Source: Corynebacterium epidermidicanis (GTDB lineage Bacteria > Actinomycetota > Actinomycetes > Mycobacteriales > Mycobacteriaceae). From it: a stretch of DNA of 64,000 nt. Below, in pieces: positions 1 through 9,329 of this stretch (positions within the stretch are counted from its first letter, which is position 1; every line of letters begins with the position of its first letter). The position numbers and the translations under genes are program-made. The DNA lies in contig NZ_CP011541.1 in assembly GCF_001021025.1 (NCBI RefSeq), positions 2,232,001 through 2,296,000 on the forward strand, written 5' to 3'. Below the pieces are notes generated by a model. That model worked only from the letters and a program-made list of their open reading frames with translations, was not told where the DNA came from and made no database searches.

Positions 1-1428
1 CTGCACCAGCATCTCCAGCTTGACCATGCCAAGGGAGGAGTTGTTGAAGGTCACGATCTTCACCGGCAGCTGGTGCAGCTTGACGGTGAGCAACTCACCG
101 AGCAGCATGCTCAGACCGCCGTCGCCGGACATGGATATCACCTGGCGGTTGCGGTTAGCTGCCTGCGCGCCGATGGCGTGTGGTAGCGCGTTGGCCATCG
201 TGCCGTGGCGGAAGGATCCGATAAGTTCGCGTTGCCCGGAGAAATTGTTGATGTAGCGCGCAGCCCACACGTTGCACATGCCGGTGTCCACGGTGAAAAC
301 AGCGTCATCAGCTGCGAGTTCATCCAACATATCCGCGACCAATTCGGGGTGGATCGGGGTGTGCTTCTGCATCTTGTTGGTGTAGGCCTCGATGACAGTT
401 TCCAGCTTGCGATGGTGTTCGCGCAGCATCGCATCCAGGAACTTACGGTTAGTCTTTTCTTCCACGTGTGGCAGGATGTTTTCGATCGTGGCTGCCACAT
501 CGCCCACCACCGGGTGCTTCACGGTGGTGCGTCGGCCGATGGCGGCCGCATTGATGTCGACCTGGGCCACGTTCTTCTTCGGCAGGAACTCCGAGTAAGG
601 GAAGTCGGTTCCTAGCAGAATGAGCAGGTCAGCGTCGTTGGTGGCATCGTGGCAGGCGCCATAGCCGAGGAGCCCCGACATGCCGACATCGAAGGGGTTG
701 TCGTGCTGGATGTACATCTTGCCACCCAGCGCGTGCCCCACGGGCGCCTTGATCTTCTCAGCGAGCGCGAGCACTTGTTCCCGGGCATCCTTGCAGCCAG
801 CGCCACAAAACAGAGCCACCGTGTCGGCCTCATTAATGGCCTTGACTAGGTCCGCCGCCTGGGCTGGGTGCGGGAACACCACCGGTTTATCGACGGCCAC
901 CTTCGAATTCAAGTAGGTGTCATCCTCCGCATCGCACATCGAAATGTTGCCTGGCAGAACCAGCACAGAAACGCCGTTACCACCCATCGTCGATTGAATT
1001 GCGTGGTGCAGAATCCGGGCGCCCTGGGCTGGGTCATTAACTAACTCGCAGTAGCCGGAACACTCGTTGAAGAGCATCTCTGGATGCGTCTCCTGGAAGA
1101 AGTGCGAGCCGATTTGGGGGCTCGGGATATGGCTGGCGAGCGCCAGTACCTTCGCGCCGTTGCGGTGTGAATCATAAAGCCCCTGGACCAGGTGGGTATT
1201 ACCTGGCCCACAGGAGGCGGCACAGACCGCCAATTCGCCGGTAACCAGTGATTCCGCGCCCGCAGCAAAGGCGGCCGCCTCCTCATTGCGGACGTGGACC
1301 CACTCGATGCTCGATTCCCGGACCGCGTCAGAAATTGGGTTGAGGCTGTCGCCCACCAACCCAAAGATTCGCTTTACACCTTGCTTTTCCAACGCTTGCA
1401 CTAGCTGTGCCGCAAAAGTTTGCGCCAT
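1..1428 (-). CDS. pqo: Pyruvate:quinone oxidoreductase (pyruvate dehydrogenase, quinone), 3' end outside window
   Basis: ThDP- and FAD-dependent peripheral membrane enzyme that oxidises pyruvate to acetate and CO2 and passes electrons to menaquinone. The frame is open from an ATG at 1428 to base 1, giving 476 residues without a stop; the family is about 575 residues long, so roughly 100 are missing beyond the window edge. The N-terminus (MAQTFAAQLVQALEKQGVKR, then FGLVGDSLNPISDA) is the PYR-domain start typical of PoxB/Pqo. Near residue 440 the ThDP motif GDGGLSML is followed about 20 residues later by FNNSSLG. The frame was read directly from the sequence; shorter frames inside it are shadows. 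Function is confident, while the exact 3' end cannot be seen. Confidence 0.93.
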   Translation of the reverse strand, partial: MAQTFAAQLVQALEKQGVKRIFGLVGDSLNPISDAVRESSIEWVHVRNEEAAAFAAGAESLVTGELAVCAASCGPGNTHLVQGLYDSHRNGAKVLALASHIPSPQIGSHFFQETHPEMLFNECSGYCELVNDPAQGARILHHAIQSTMGGNGVSVLVLPGNISMCDAEDDTYLNSKVAVDKPVVFPHPAQAADLVKAINEADTVALFCGAGCKDAREQVLALAEKIKAPVGHALGGKMYIQHDNPFDVGMSGLLGYGACHDATNDADLLILLGTDFPYSEFLPKKNVAQVDINAAAIGRRTTVKHPVVGDVAATIENILPHVEEKTNRKFLDAMLREHHRKLETVIEAYTNKMQKHTPIHPELVADMLDELAADDAVFTVDTGMCNVWAARYINNFSGQRELIGSFRHGTMANALPHAIGAQAANRNRQVISMSGDGGLSMLLGELLTVKLHQLPVKIVTFNNSSLGMVKLEMLVQ

Positions 1429-1512
1429 CTCTACCTACTCCTTGATTGTTGACTCTTACGCAATCAAGTGTGCGCCTAATCGGGAGATTTCGCCACCGCC
1501 GCCAAGCGCTAC

Positions 1513-2013
1513 CTATAGGTCGAGCTGTAAAATAGCCAGGTCAAGCCGTTGATTATTCTTATCGCCCACGCCGGGGAACAGTCCTACTCGGCGAAAGCCC
1601 AGCTTTTCATGCAGCTTTATCGACGCCACGTTGCCGGCCTCAATATTGGCCAGCATCACTCTCAAACCCTGCTCTCGCGCTTCCGTAATCAGGGACTCCA
1701 TCAAGGATCCCGCGAGCCCCCGCCCATAAAAACCCTCGCGGATATAAACCGAGTTTTCCACCGTGAACCGGTATCCCGCAGCCGGCCGATACTGACCATA
1801 TCCCGCAAAACCCACCACTTGCCCGGAAATTTCCGCGACCAGAACGTGATGGGAGCGCAGCCAATCCTGGCGGTTTTCCACCGTGACCGGCTCTAGCAGC
1901 CAGGATGCCACAGTATTGAGTACAGCATGGTTGAAGATTTCCGCGATCGCCTCAGCATCTGCGAGGGAAGCTGGACGAATCTCAGGGCTTGCAGCCAAGT
2001 TTTGGGAAGTCAC
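1513..2013 (-). CDS. GNAT-family N-acetyltransferase (phosphinothricin acetyltransferase-like)
   Basis: 166-residue acetyl-CoA-dependent N-acetyltransferase. The start IRPASLADAEAIAEIFNHAV and the segment YGQYRPAAGYRFTVENSVYI resemble the Pat/Bar/MnaT group. The acetyl-CoA loop is RGLAGSLMESLI and the C-terminal helix-strand is KLHEKLGFRRVGLFPGVG. Family members acetylate phosphinothricin, methionine sulfoximine or related amino acids; the substrate here is not known. The gene ends 84 bases downstream (minus sense) of the pqo start and is transcribed alone. No resistance role should be assumed from similarity alone. Confidence 0.85.
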   Translation of the reverse strand: MTSQNLAASPEIRPASLADAEAIAEIFNHAVLNTVASWLLEPVTVENRQDWLRSHHVLVAEISGQVVGFAGYGQYRPAAGYRFTVENSVYIREGFYGRGLAGSLMESLITEAREQGLRVMLANIEAGNVASIKLHEKLGFRRVGLFPGVGDKNNQRLDLAILQLDL

Positions 2014-2144
2014 CAGACCGTTATAGTCGCTCGACCACCTAGCGTGCCAACTAAGTTACGAGGCATTGGACTGAACTAGAGAGCCCGCCAGCAAAACAGA
2101 CCAGATCAACAGCGCACTAAACACACGTTGACCTGGCCTAATTG

Positions 2145-2217
2145 AGCTGGAGACGAGACTTGAACTCGCAACCTACGCATTACAAGTGCGTTGCGCTACC
2201 GATTGCGCCACTCCAGC
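2145..2217 (-). tRNA. tRNA-Thr (anticodon TGT)
   Basis: On the minus strand the 7-bp acceptor stem is GCTGGAG paired with CTCCAGC, enclosing a standard cloverleaf. The anticodon loop reads CTTGTAA with anticodon TGT, which reads ACA threonine codons. The T-arm contains GTTCAAGTC. The discriminator is T and the CCA end is not encoded, so it must be added after transcription, as is usual in actinobacteria. It lies in the 396-base gap between the acetyltransferase and thrE; I see nothing else in that gap except one copy of the CGTCGATAAG motif at 2383-2392. Confidence 0.95.
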
Positions 2218-2409
2218 ACCATGCAGCTACCTTGCGTTGAGGCAAAGGCAGGAAGCACGAGAAATCATGCTACATCACAATTCGCACGCATTCCAACAAG
2301 CCAGTATGTGGCCAGATCCAGCAACCACTCACCCGAACCGAAACCAGACAAGACGGTAGGGTAAAAACGTCACGCCAACAACCGTCGATAAGGCCGAGGA
2401 GGGACTTCT

Positions 2410-3837
2410 ATGGGCTGGCTGCCGGACTGGCTGCATCGACCCAAACGTATCGCAACGATTGACGCTGCCAAAGCGGCGCCACCGCCATCCCCCTTGGCGC
2501 CGATTAACTTGCAGGACCCCGGCCAAGTCGCGGGCGTCATGCACATTGCGGCACGCATCGGCGATATCCTCTTGAGCTCGGGCACCGGCAACAACGACGC
2601 CAAAGCCCAGATTCGGGCTGTGACCTCGGCGTACGGCTTACACTATGCGCACGTGGATATCACGATGAACACCATCACGATCTTCACCCACATGGGTTCA
2701 TTCAAAACTCCGGTGAGCGTGTTTCGAGTAGTCAATCGCCTGGGGACCAATTTCGGCCAACTGGCGGAAGTAGACCGTTTGATCCGCTCGATTCAGGCAG
2801 GTGCCACATCGCCAGAGCTAGCGGAGCAAATCCTGGATGAGATTCTGTTGTCCCGGCCGGCCTATCGTTTTTGGAAATTCAATGGTGGTTGGGCGGTCAT
2901 GGCAGCGGCGGTTGCGGTGCTCTTGGGCGGTGGCTGGCTCGTCGCATCGATCTCGTTCTTCGTAGCCGCGGTCATCATGACCGGCTCTGAATGGCTTGAC
3001 AAACAGGGGCTTCCCCCGTTCTTCCAAAATCTTTACGGCGGCTTCGTCGGCACGGTTCCGGCGGGGATCGCCTATTGGTTTGCGCTGGAACGAGGCTTGC
3101 AAGTCGCGCCGTCCCAGATTATTGCGTCCGGGATCGTGGTGATGCTGGCAGGTTTGACCCTGGTCCAAGCACTCCAAGACGGCATCACGGGTGCGCCGGT
3201 GACCGCTAGCGCCCGATTCTTCGAAACGATGCTGCTCACCGGCGGAATCGTTGCTGGTGTGGCAATCGGCATCCAGGTTTCCAGTGCGATTGGTGTCGAA
3301 CTACCACCGTTACAGACTTCGGCACCGCCTAACTTCCAGTCCGCCACCGTGAAGGTACTGTCGGGCGCGATCGCTTCGGCGGCCTTCGCCGTCGCCTGCT
3401 TCGTGGAATGGAAGTCCATGTGGATCGCCGGCCTGGCAGCAGCCGCGGGTTCCAGCGTGTATTACTTCCTGCTCATTCCCAACGGGGTTGGTCCGGTGGT
3501 GTCCACGGGTATCTCGGCGACCATCATCGGCCTCGCCGGTGGTTTGCTCGCCCGCCGCTTCTTGATCCCTCCCCTGATCGTCTCCGTGTCCGGCATTACG
3601 CCGTTGCTGCCCGGCCTGTCGATCTACCGTGGCATGTACGCCATCCTGAACGAGCAAATGCTGATCGGCTTTTCCAACATGGCCCTCGCGCTCGCGATCG
3701 CTACCGCATTGGGCGCGGGCGTGGTTCTTGGTGAATGGACCGCCCGCAAGCTGCGCCGTCCACCGCGTTTCAACCCTTACCGTGGTTTCCGTCGCCGTCG
3801 TCGATTCTTCAGCAAACAGGTTTCTCCGTATATGTAA
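2410..3837 (+). CDS. thrE: Threonine/serine exporter ThrE
   Basis: 475-residue inner-membrane exporter of L-threonine and L-serine driven by the proton motive force; the C. glutamicum prototype is 489 residues. The N-terminal soluble part carries the family signature LLSSGTGNNDAKAQIRAVTS around residues 57-77. It is followed by about ten hydrophobic segments, for example WAVMAAAVAVLLGGGWLVAS, and a basic C-terminal tail rich in Arg (RKLRRPPRFNPYRGFRRRRR). The ATG at 2410 follows GGAGGGACTTCT, a good ribosome site. It is a single gene with its own upstream region. Confidence 0.93.
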   Translation: MGWLPDWLHRPKRIATIDAAKAAPPPSPLAPINLQDPGQVAGVMHIAARIGDILLSSGTGNNDAKAQIRAVTSAYGLHYAHVDITMNTITIFTHMGSFKTPVSVFRVVNRLGTNFGQLAEVDRLIRSIQAGATSPELAEQILDEILLSRPAYRFWKFNGGWAVMAAAVAVLLGGGWLVASISFFVAAVIMTGSEWLDKQGLPPFFQNLYGGFVGTVPAGIAYWFALERGLQVAPSQIIASGIVVMLAGLTLVQALQDGITGAPVTASARFFETMLLTGGIVAGVAIGIQVSSAIGVELPPLQTSAPPNFQSATVKVLSGAIASAAFAVACFVEWKSMWIAGLAAAAGSSVYYFLLIPNGVGPVVSTGISATIIGLAGGLLARRFLIPPLIVSVSGITPLLPGLSIYRGMYAILNEQMLIGFSNMALALAIATALGAGVVLGEWTARKLRRPPRFNPYRGFRRRRRFFSKQVSPYM

Positions 3838-4016
3838 CAACTCCGAGTAGTAAACAGCGAGCAAACATTGCCCGCATATGTCCCCTAATTATTGCAGTGG
3901 CGTATTATGGAAGCCTACGTGTGTTTTTGCTGCTGCCGCGTGCGACATCCAACTGGTTGAAACTGGACGCGGCCCCGGCGAAACGACCTTTCCAGCTTTC
4001 GATTCCAGGAGGATCC

Positions 4017-4358
4017 TTGCCACCCAAGGTGACTGACACCCGCACCGCATCCGCTGAAGCTCTCCACGCCGTTGAGGCGGAAACTGCGCTGGCTGCTCGG
4101 CGAATCGTCGCAACTTATTCCCACGATTTCCTCGACGCGGTGACCCTATCCTGCATGTTGGGCGTAGAACCAGAGGGCCTGATCTACCGCAAGGTGGCAG
4201 CTGAGCACGAGGAAGCACAGCCAAAGAAGGCTGCCAAGCGCACCCGCAAGGCAGCAGCTAAAAAGACCACTAAGAAGGCTGCAAAGAAGACGACGAAGAA
4301 AACTGCAGCTAAAAAGACCACTAAGAAAACGACGAAGAAGACCACCAAGAAGGCCTAA
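4017..4358 (+). CDS. Lysine-rich histone-H1-like protein
   Basis: Small basic protein of unknown function, about 113 residues from the TTG at 4017, which follows AGGAGG by 4 bases; a GTG at 4029 is the alternative. The N-terminal 70 residues are acidic to neutral (SAEALHAVEAETALAARRIV) with no recognised fold. The last 45 residues are low-complexity repeats of KKTTK and KKAAK, like the tails of bacterial HU/Lsr2-associated and eukaryotic H1 proteins. The open frame extends upstream to 3735 inside thrE, but that part lacks coding character. It lies between thrE and otsA on the same strand. A nucleoid or RNA-binding role is an inference from charge only. Confidence 0.7.
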   Translation: MPPKVTDTRTASAEALHAVEAETALAARRIVATYSHDFLDAVTLSCMLGVEPEGLIYRKVAAEHEEAQPKKAAKRTRKAAAKKTTKKAAKKTTKKTAAKKTTKKTTKKTTKKA

Positions 4359-4438
4359 CCGGGCAGCGCCTGCACTTTCCGACGCTCCCGAGCAACCACT
4401 TTCTTACTTCGTCGCGCAATCTAAGGCAGGTGTACCCG

Positions 4439-5866
4439 TTGAGCAACAACAGCTTCGTTGTAGTTGCTAACCGACTTCCCGTTGACCGAGCTAAGGACGG
4501 CTCGTGGCAGCCCAGCCCGGGAGGCCTAGTCACCGCCTTGGCTCCGGTGCTGGAAAAGCACCAGGGCTGCTGGGTCGGGTGGCCCGGCAACGCCGGGGAA
4601 CACCTCGAACCTTTCCGCACCGACAGTGGCGTCTTGCTGCACCCCGTCACCCTCACCGAAGCCGACTATGAGCTGTTTTACGAGGGTTTCTCCAACGCCA
4701 CACTATGGCCTCTTTACCACGACCTCATCGTGCCCCCGCGTTTCGAACGCAGCTGGTGGGAAGCTTACCGAGAAGTTAATTTGAAGTTCGCCGAAGCCGT
4801 TGCCGAGGTCGCTGCCCCATCAGCTACCGTGTGGGTCCAGGACTACCAATTGCAGCTGGTCCCCGGTATTTTGCGACAAATCCGCCCCGATCTCACCATT
4901 GGTTTCTTCCTCCACATCCCGTTTCCCGGCGCGGAACTCTTTCGTCAGCTTCCTTGGCGCGAGGAGCTCATGCGCGGGCTTTTGGGCGCTGATTTGATTG
5001 GTTTCCATTCGGTAGACAATGCCCAGAACTTCCTCGCTCTCGCCGCTCAGGTCGCGGGTGCGGCTGGGTCTCATATCGGCCAGCCGGACGAATTAGAGGT
5101 CGAAGGTGAGGCGTCGATTAGGCAGGTCACAGCTAAGATTACGGCGCCTGATGGCCGAAAGGTTGGGGTGGCGGCCTTCCCTATTTCGATCGACTCGGCT
5201 GAAACCGCGAAGCTTTCCCAGCATAAGGGGGCGCTGCGTAGTCGAGTGGGTGAGCGGACTCTGATCCTGGGTGTTGACCGATTGGACTACACGAAGGGGA
5301 TTTTGCAGCGCCTACAGGCCTTCGAGGAACTACTGGAGTCCGAAGCGATCGCACCTGATGAGGTGGTGTTTGTGCAGATCGCCACGCCGTCGCGCGAGCG
5401 CATCGACCACTACCGAAAAACCCGCTACGAGGTGGAAGCCGCTGTCGGTCGCATCAATGGCCTGTACGGCGAAATTGGCGAGCCTGTAGTGCACTATATC
5501 CATCGTCCCGTGCCTAAGCCCCAGCTCATGGGCTATTACGCCGATGCCGATATCATGCTCGTTACCCCGTTTAAGGACGGCATGAACCTGGTGGCCAAGG
5601 AGTACGTCGCCTGCCATGACGACGGCTCCGGGGCCCTGGTCCTCAGCGAGTTCGCCGGGGCCGCCGCCGAGCTTAACGACGCCTACCTGTGCAATCCACA
5701 CGACCTGGAATCGATCAAGCGCCAGCTACTCGCGGCGATCACGGATGTGCGTGCAGGAAGCGAAAGTGCCCAGACTCGTATGCAACAGCTGCATGATCAA
5801 GTGATGACCCATGATGTTGACCTGTGGGCACGCAGCTTCCTGGGCGCATTGGAGAACCACGCATGA
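4439..5866 (+). CDS. otsA: Alpha,alpha-trehalose-6-phosphate synthase (OtsA)
   Basis: GT20 glycosyltransferase joining UDP-glucose (or ADP-glucose) and glucose-6-phosphate to trehalose-6-phosphate in the cytosol. Visible motifs are VVVANRLPV at the N-terminus, [11 protein letters not shown], the [15 protein letters not shown] and [10 protein letters not shown] segments, [10 protein letters not shown] and the nucleotide-sugar end [13 protein letters not shown]. About 475 residues, the usual length. I prefer the TTG at 4439 because AAGGCAGG lies 8 bases upstream; a GTG at 4430 would overlap that site. The gene overlaps the next by ATGA and forms the OtsA-OtsB trehalose unit. Trehalose also supplies corynebacterial trehalose mycolates. 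Confidence 0.95.
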   Translation: MSNNSFVVVANRLPVDRAKDGSWQPSPGGLVTALAPVLEKHQGCWVGWPGNAGEHLEPFRTDSGVLLHPVTLTEADYELFYEGFSNATLWPLYHDLIVPPRFERSWWEAYREVNLKFAEAVAEVAAPSATVWVQDYQLQLVPGILRQIRPDLTIGFFLHIPFPGAELFRQLPWREELMRGLLGADLIGFHSVDNAQNFLALAAQVAGAAGSHIGQPDELEVEGEASIRQVTAKITAPDGRKVGVAAFPISIDSAETAKLSQHKGALRSRVGERTLILGVDRLDYTKGILQRLQAFEELLESEAIAPDEVVFVQIATPSRERIDHYRKTRYEVEAAVGRINGLYGEIGEPVVHYIHRPVPKPQLMGYYADADIMLVTPFKDGMNLVAKEYVACHDDGSGALVLSEFAGAAAELNDAYLCNPHDLESIKRQLLAAITDVRAGSESAQTRMQQLHDQVMTHDVDLWARSFLGALENHA

Positions 5867-6303
5867 GCCGACGCACCATTCCACTGCTTTTCTCCGGTCT
5901 CGTTGCAGGCACCGCGCTGGTCGCCTGCACTCCCCCGCACAATAGTGACATCACCTGGCAAATCAACGAGGTCTACCTGGACCCGGCAACACCTGCATCG
6001 CTGCCGGGTGATGTCACCGCAACCATGGTGATGGGTGGTGCGACTGTCACAGGTGACACGGGCTGCGCGGCGTACCAAGGTCGGGTGAAGTTCGATAATC
6101 TCGATGACCCCCATTCCGTGACTTTCAGCACGATGCGTTTCCAGGAAACCCAATGCATCGGTGCCCAGCGCTACTTTCACGATGCCCTAGTAACCCTGTT
6201 AGACGGGGAATTCGCCGTGACCAAGACTGACAAAGAAATGCGACTGACGAAACAGCCAGCGGGTTTGGATGCGCCGTCGATAAGGCTTGTCGCGACGCAG
6301 TAG
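5863..6303 (+). CDS. META-domain (HslJ-like) lipoprotein
   Basis: 146-residue secreted lipoprotein. The signal peptide ([20 protein letters not shown]) ends in lipobox LVAC, giving a lipidated Cys at residue 22. The mature part (ITWQINEVYLDP, TVTGDTGCAAYQGRVKF, MRFQETQCIGAQRYFHDALV) fits the META/DUF306 fold found in HslJ. The start overlaps the otsA stop by ATGA, so it is translationally coupled and sits between otsA and otsB, as an equivalent small gene does in C. glutamicum as far as I recall. Its biochemical role is unknown. Confidence 0.85.
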   Translation: MSRRTIPLLFSGLVAGTALVACTPPHNSDITWQINEVYLDPATPASLPGDVTATMVMGGATVTGDTGCAAYQGRVKFDNLDDPHSVTFSTMRFQETQCIGAQRYFHDALVTLLDGEFAVTKTDKEMRLTKQPAGLDAPSIRLVATQ

Positions 6304-6327
6304 TGGCCGTGCACTAAGTTAGTAGGC

Positions 6328-7089
6328 ATGGATTTTGCCTCTGCAGCAGACGTGACCTCAGCCCTTGTCCGTGTAGCCGATGTGCCTCGATTGCTGGTGA
6401 TTTCGGACTTTGACGGCACGCTCGCAGACTTTTCTGTGGATCCCTACAACGTCCCCGTGAACCAAAAGTCGATTGCGATGCTGCAAGAACTCGGCACCCT
6501 CCCAAACACTTTCGTGGCGATTCTTTCTGGCCGCCATCGGGAAGGCTTGGCCCAGGTGTCTGGCGCGCCCGAAGGAATCGTGCTGGCAGGCTCGCATGGG
6601 GCTGATGCCCATGTTCTCAGCGACTCGGAAGCAACGGCCCTCGAAGAAGTTGCTGTCCAGCTGGAGAAACTTGTCGAGTCTGTCTCGGGTGCTTTCGTGG
6701 AACGCAAACCTTTCAACTGCGTGCTGCACTACCGCGATGTCTCTGAGGACCTCCAACAGCAGCTCATCGCTGGCGCAAACGACATCGCAGTGCCGGGGGC
6801 ACATCAGATTCCAGGCAAATTTGTCATCGAGTTCTCGGTAGTGGATATCACCAAGGGCACCTGGATTACCGAAGCACGCGAGCGCTACGAGGCCGACGCG
6901 GTGGTGTTCTTCGGCGACGACGTCACCGATGAACACGGCTTCCGCGCCCTGGGCCCTGCTGATCTTGGCATCCGCGTGAGCGAAGGTCCCACCGCCGCTC
7001 ACATTCGTATCCCAGATACCGCTGCGGTGGCTGCCACCCTCGAGGAGCTGTATCAGCTGCGAGCTGACGCCACGGTAGAACCCGCGTAG
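6328..7089 (+). CDS. otsB: Trehalose-phosphatase (OtsB)
   Basis: 253-residue HAD-superfamily phosphatase that removes phosphate from trehalose-6-phosphate, completing the OtsAB route. HAD motif I is SDFDGTLADF (catalytic Asp), the motif II region is FVAILSGRHREGLA, a GSHGAD loop follows, motif III lysine lies in VDITKGTWI, and motif IV is FFGDDVTDEHGF. The ATG at 6328 starts 24 bases after the lipoprotein stop. The 3' end overlaps the convergent LacI-type gene by 37 bases, so the two mRNAs must be antisense to each other at their ends. Confidence 0.95.
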   Translation: MDFASAADVTSALVRVADVPRLLVISDFDGTLADFSVDPYNVPVNQKSIAMLQELGTLPNTFVAILSGRHREGLAQVSGAPEGIVLAGSHGADAHVLSDSEATALEEVAVQLEKLVESVSGAFVERKPFNCVLHYRDVSEDLQQQLIAGANDIAVPGAHQIPGKFVIEFSVVDITKGTWITEARERYEADAVVFFGDDVTDEHGFRALGPADLGIRVSEGPTAAHIRIPDTAAVAATLEELYQLRADATVEPA

Positions 7090-8153
7090 AAGCTGGTCTT
7101 CAAGATCTTTCGGGGCACCTCGACTTCGCGGTCGGCAAGGTGCGCGTCGATAAGCAGGTGCAGCATGTGCCCGGCGGCCGCCCCCTTCGCGCGATTCGGC
7201 TGAATGATGGTGGTGACATCGCGCTGCAGTGCGGTAGAAATCCCATCGAAACCCGTCACGCTGAGGTCCTCCGGCACCCGAATGCCTCGCTGGCGCGCGT
7301 ATTCCAGCACCCCAAGCGCCATCGAATCCGTCGTGCAGATCACCGCGGTGAGCTCGGGGTGCGTTTCCAGCAGCTCCCGAGCGGCATCGATGTTGTTGGG
7401 CGCGTCGTTGATGTGGCGTTCGACCACCGGCACCGAATTCGGATCAATGCCCGCAGCCGCCAGCACCTCCAGCGCGCCCTGCACACGAGCTTGCTGCACA
7501 TGCAGCCTTGCCGACGCCAACCGCGCCTCATCCACCGGGCCGTCATTTCGCTTACGGTCCAGGCGAATCGCCAAGATCCCGATGTTGCGGTGGCCGGCGG
7601 CCAGCACAGCTTCGGCAGCCGGTTTGATTGCTTCCCGGTCGTCGATCCCGACGAACGGCAGATCAGTGTCATTCGGTTGATCGCACACGACGATCGGGAG
7701 TCGCCGCATCCGTGCCGCTTCCAGATAGGGATCGTCGCAGGCCACGGAGTAAACCACGAAACCATCCACGACCGCCCGGGATAGCAACTGTGGCGGGTTG
7801 ATGCCTGATTCGCCATCTGGTCCAGCCGGGATCAGCGTCAGAGAGACATGCGAACCAAACGATGCCTCTGCCATGCCTGCCAGAAAATCGACCGAGGCTA
7901 AGTCTTCGAAGGCGTAGGACAGGTGATCGGTGAAGAGAACGCCGATAGTGTCGGTGCGACGCGTGCGCAGCGAACGGGCAGTCGGGTCAGGACCCGGATA
8001 ACCGATGCGCTCCGCGGTAGCCAAAATCTTTTCACGCAAGGCCGGAGATAGCTGCTCAGGACGGTTATACGCATTTGAAACAGTGGTGCGTGAAACCCCA
8101 AGTTCCGCCGCGAGCGATGCCAACGTGCCGCGACCCGATCTACGTTTCGACAT
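7053..8153 (-). CDS. ipsA: LacI-family transcriptional regulator, IpsA-like
   Basis: 366-residue LacI/GalR regulator. The N-terminal helix-turn-helix reads TLASLAAELGVSRTTVSNAY, followed by a hinge helix region, and residues 65-340 form a periplasmic-binding-protein-like sensor domain (VLFTDHLSY, VVCDQPN, GFDGISTALQRDVTTI). The position next to otsB, and opposite a zinc ABC operon, matches that of C. glutamicum IpsA, an inositol-responsive regulator of inositol and cell-wall precursor genes; the symbol rests on that synteny and is not proven. The start ATG is at 8153. The 3' end overlaps otsB. Confidence 0.85.
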   Translation of the reverse strand: MSKRRSGRGTLASLAAELGVSRTTVSNAYNRPEQLSPALREKILATAERIGYPGPDPTARSLRTRRTDTIGVLFTDHLSYAFEDLASVDFLAGMAEASFGSHVSLTLIPAGPDGESGINPPQLLSRAVVDGFVVYSVACDDPYLEAARMRRLPIVVCDQPNDTDLPFVGIDDREAIKPAAEAVLAAGHRNIGILAIRLDRKRNDGPVDEARLASARLHVQQARVQGALEVLAAAGIDPNSVPVVERHINDAPNNIDAARELLETHPELTAVICTTDSMALGVLEYARQRGIRVPEDLSVTGFDGISTALQRDVTTIIQPNRAKGAAAGHMLHLLIDAHLADREVEVPRKILKTSFYAGSTVASARS

Positions 8154-8207
8154 GCCTGAACTCTAACACTTAGCAACCCAAGTCCGTATTCACTTAGATT
8201 TACTTAT

Positions 8208-8224
8208 TGAAAATTGGTTTGACA
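8208..8224 (+). promoter_or_regulatory. Candidate operator upstream of the zinc ABC operon
   Basis: A T/A-rich imperfect dyad, TGAAAATTGGTTTGACA, lies about 30 bases before the ATG of the substrate-binding gene. Its position and TGAAAAT half suit a Zur box, but the symmetry is weak and I could not compare it with a matrix. Confidence 0.3.
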
Positions 8225-8254
8225 TAGCGGGCGCGTGCGACTTGGCTATTATCC

Positions 8255-9307
8255 ATGAATTCCGGAAATTTACTATCCCGCAAAGTGGCACGCACCGCCA
8301 CCGCTCTCCTAGCTAGTGCCGCCGCCGCTATCGGTTTGAGCGCCTGCTCAACTTCCGAGGACTCGTCCAAGACGGCAGAAACCAAGGATGCCATCAGCAT
8401 CGTCGCCTCGACCCCAATCTGGGCCGATGTAGCCGATCTCGTCGTTGACGATGACAGTATCAAGATCGAATCCATCATCGAAGGCAACAACATCGATCCG
8501 CACGGTTTCGAGCCTTCGGCGGCACAGATGGCAAAAGCCGAAAAGGCAAACATTATCGTCGCCGGTGGCGGCGGATACGACTCTTGGCTCTATTCGGCCG
8601 TTGACGAAAACAAGGTCATCCACGCATTGCCGCTGACCGAGCATGATCACGAAGGGCACGATCACGAAGGTCACGACCACGGCACCGAAGCAGCAGCCGG
8701 CCACGAGGGCCACAACCACGGCACCGAAACAGCCACCGCCACCGCAGCAGCCGGCCACGAGGGCCACAACCACGGTGGAGCCGAGGGCGCTGCGGACAAT
8801 GAGCACATTTGGTACGACACGACTTCTTTGACTGAGGTCGCCAACGAGATCGCTAAGAAAGTCACCGAGTTAAAGCCTGGCGCCAAGGTCAATCCACAGG
8901 CAGTTGAGAAGAAGGTCGGTGAGCTGGACAAGCGCCTGCACGCGCTGCATGGTGCCGATGTCGCACAGACCCACCCGCTTGGTGACCACATCCTCGCCCA
9001 CACTGAGCTGCACGATGTCACCCCTGAAGGCTACCGAAAGACCACGCTCTCCGAGTCCGAGCCAGCTGCTGCTGATGTCAACGCCTTCCTCGAGGCCATC
9101 GAAGCTGGGAAGATTCAGGTCCTGTTGGACTCCCCACAGACCGAGACTGAATACTCTAAGAAGATCCGTTCCGCTGCTGAAGCCAAGCACATCCCGGTGG
9201 TTAACATCTACGAGACCCCGGAAAAGGGCACGAACTTCTTCGATCTCTATGATCAGACGATCACCAAATTGGAAGAAGCTACCAAGGCTGTTCCGCACAC
9301 GCACTAA
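8255..9307 (+). CDS. znuA: Zinc/metal ABC transporter substrate-binding lipoprotein (ZnuA-type)
   Basis: 350-residue cluster A-I metal-binding lipoprotein. The signal peptide ends in lipobox GLSAC near residue 31. Metal ligands expected of the family appear as DPHGFEPSAAQM (His near residue 88), HIWYDTTSL, LGDHILAHTELHDVTPEGY and the final acidic region. A histidine-rich loop (about residues 128-178) carries tandem HDHEGHDHE and GHEGHNHG units. It is followed by an ATPase and a permease on the same strand. The C. glutamicum counterpart operon is reported as Zur-controlled. No strong ribosome site precedes the ATG, and the GTG at 8285 is a possible alternative start. Confidence 0.92.
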   Translation: MNSGNLLSRKVARTATALLASAAAAIGLSACSTSEDSSKTAETKDAISIVASTPIWADVADLVVDDDSIKIESIIEGNNIDPHGFEPSAAQMAKAEKANIIVAGGGGYDSWLYSAVDENKVIHALPLTEHDHEGHDHEGHDHGTEAAAGHEGHNHGTETATATAAAGHEGHNHGGAEGAADNEHIWYDTTSLTEVANEIAKKVTELKPGAKVNPQAVEKKVGELDKRLHALHGADVAQTHPLGDHILAHTELHDVTPEGYRKTTLSESEPAAADVNAFLEAIEAGKIQVLLDSPQTETEYSKKIRSAAEAKHIPVVNIYETPEKGTNFFDLYDQTITKLEEATKAVPHTH

Positions 9308-9329
9308 TCAGGCAAAGTATTCTTAAACA

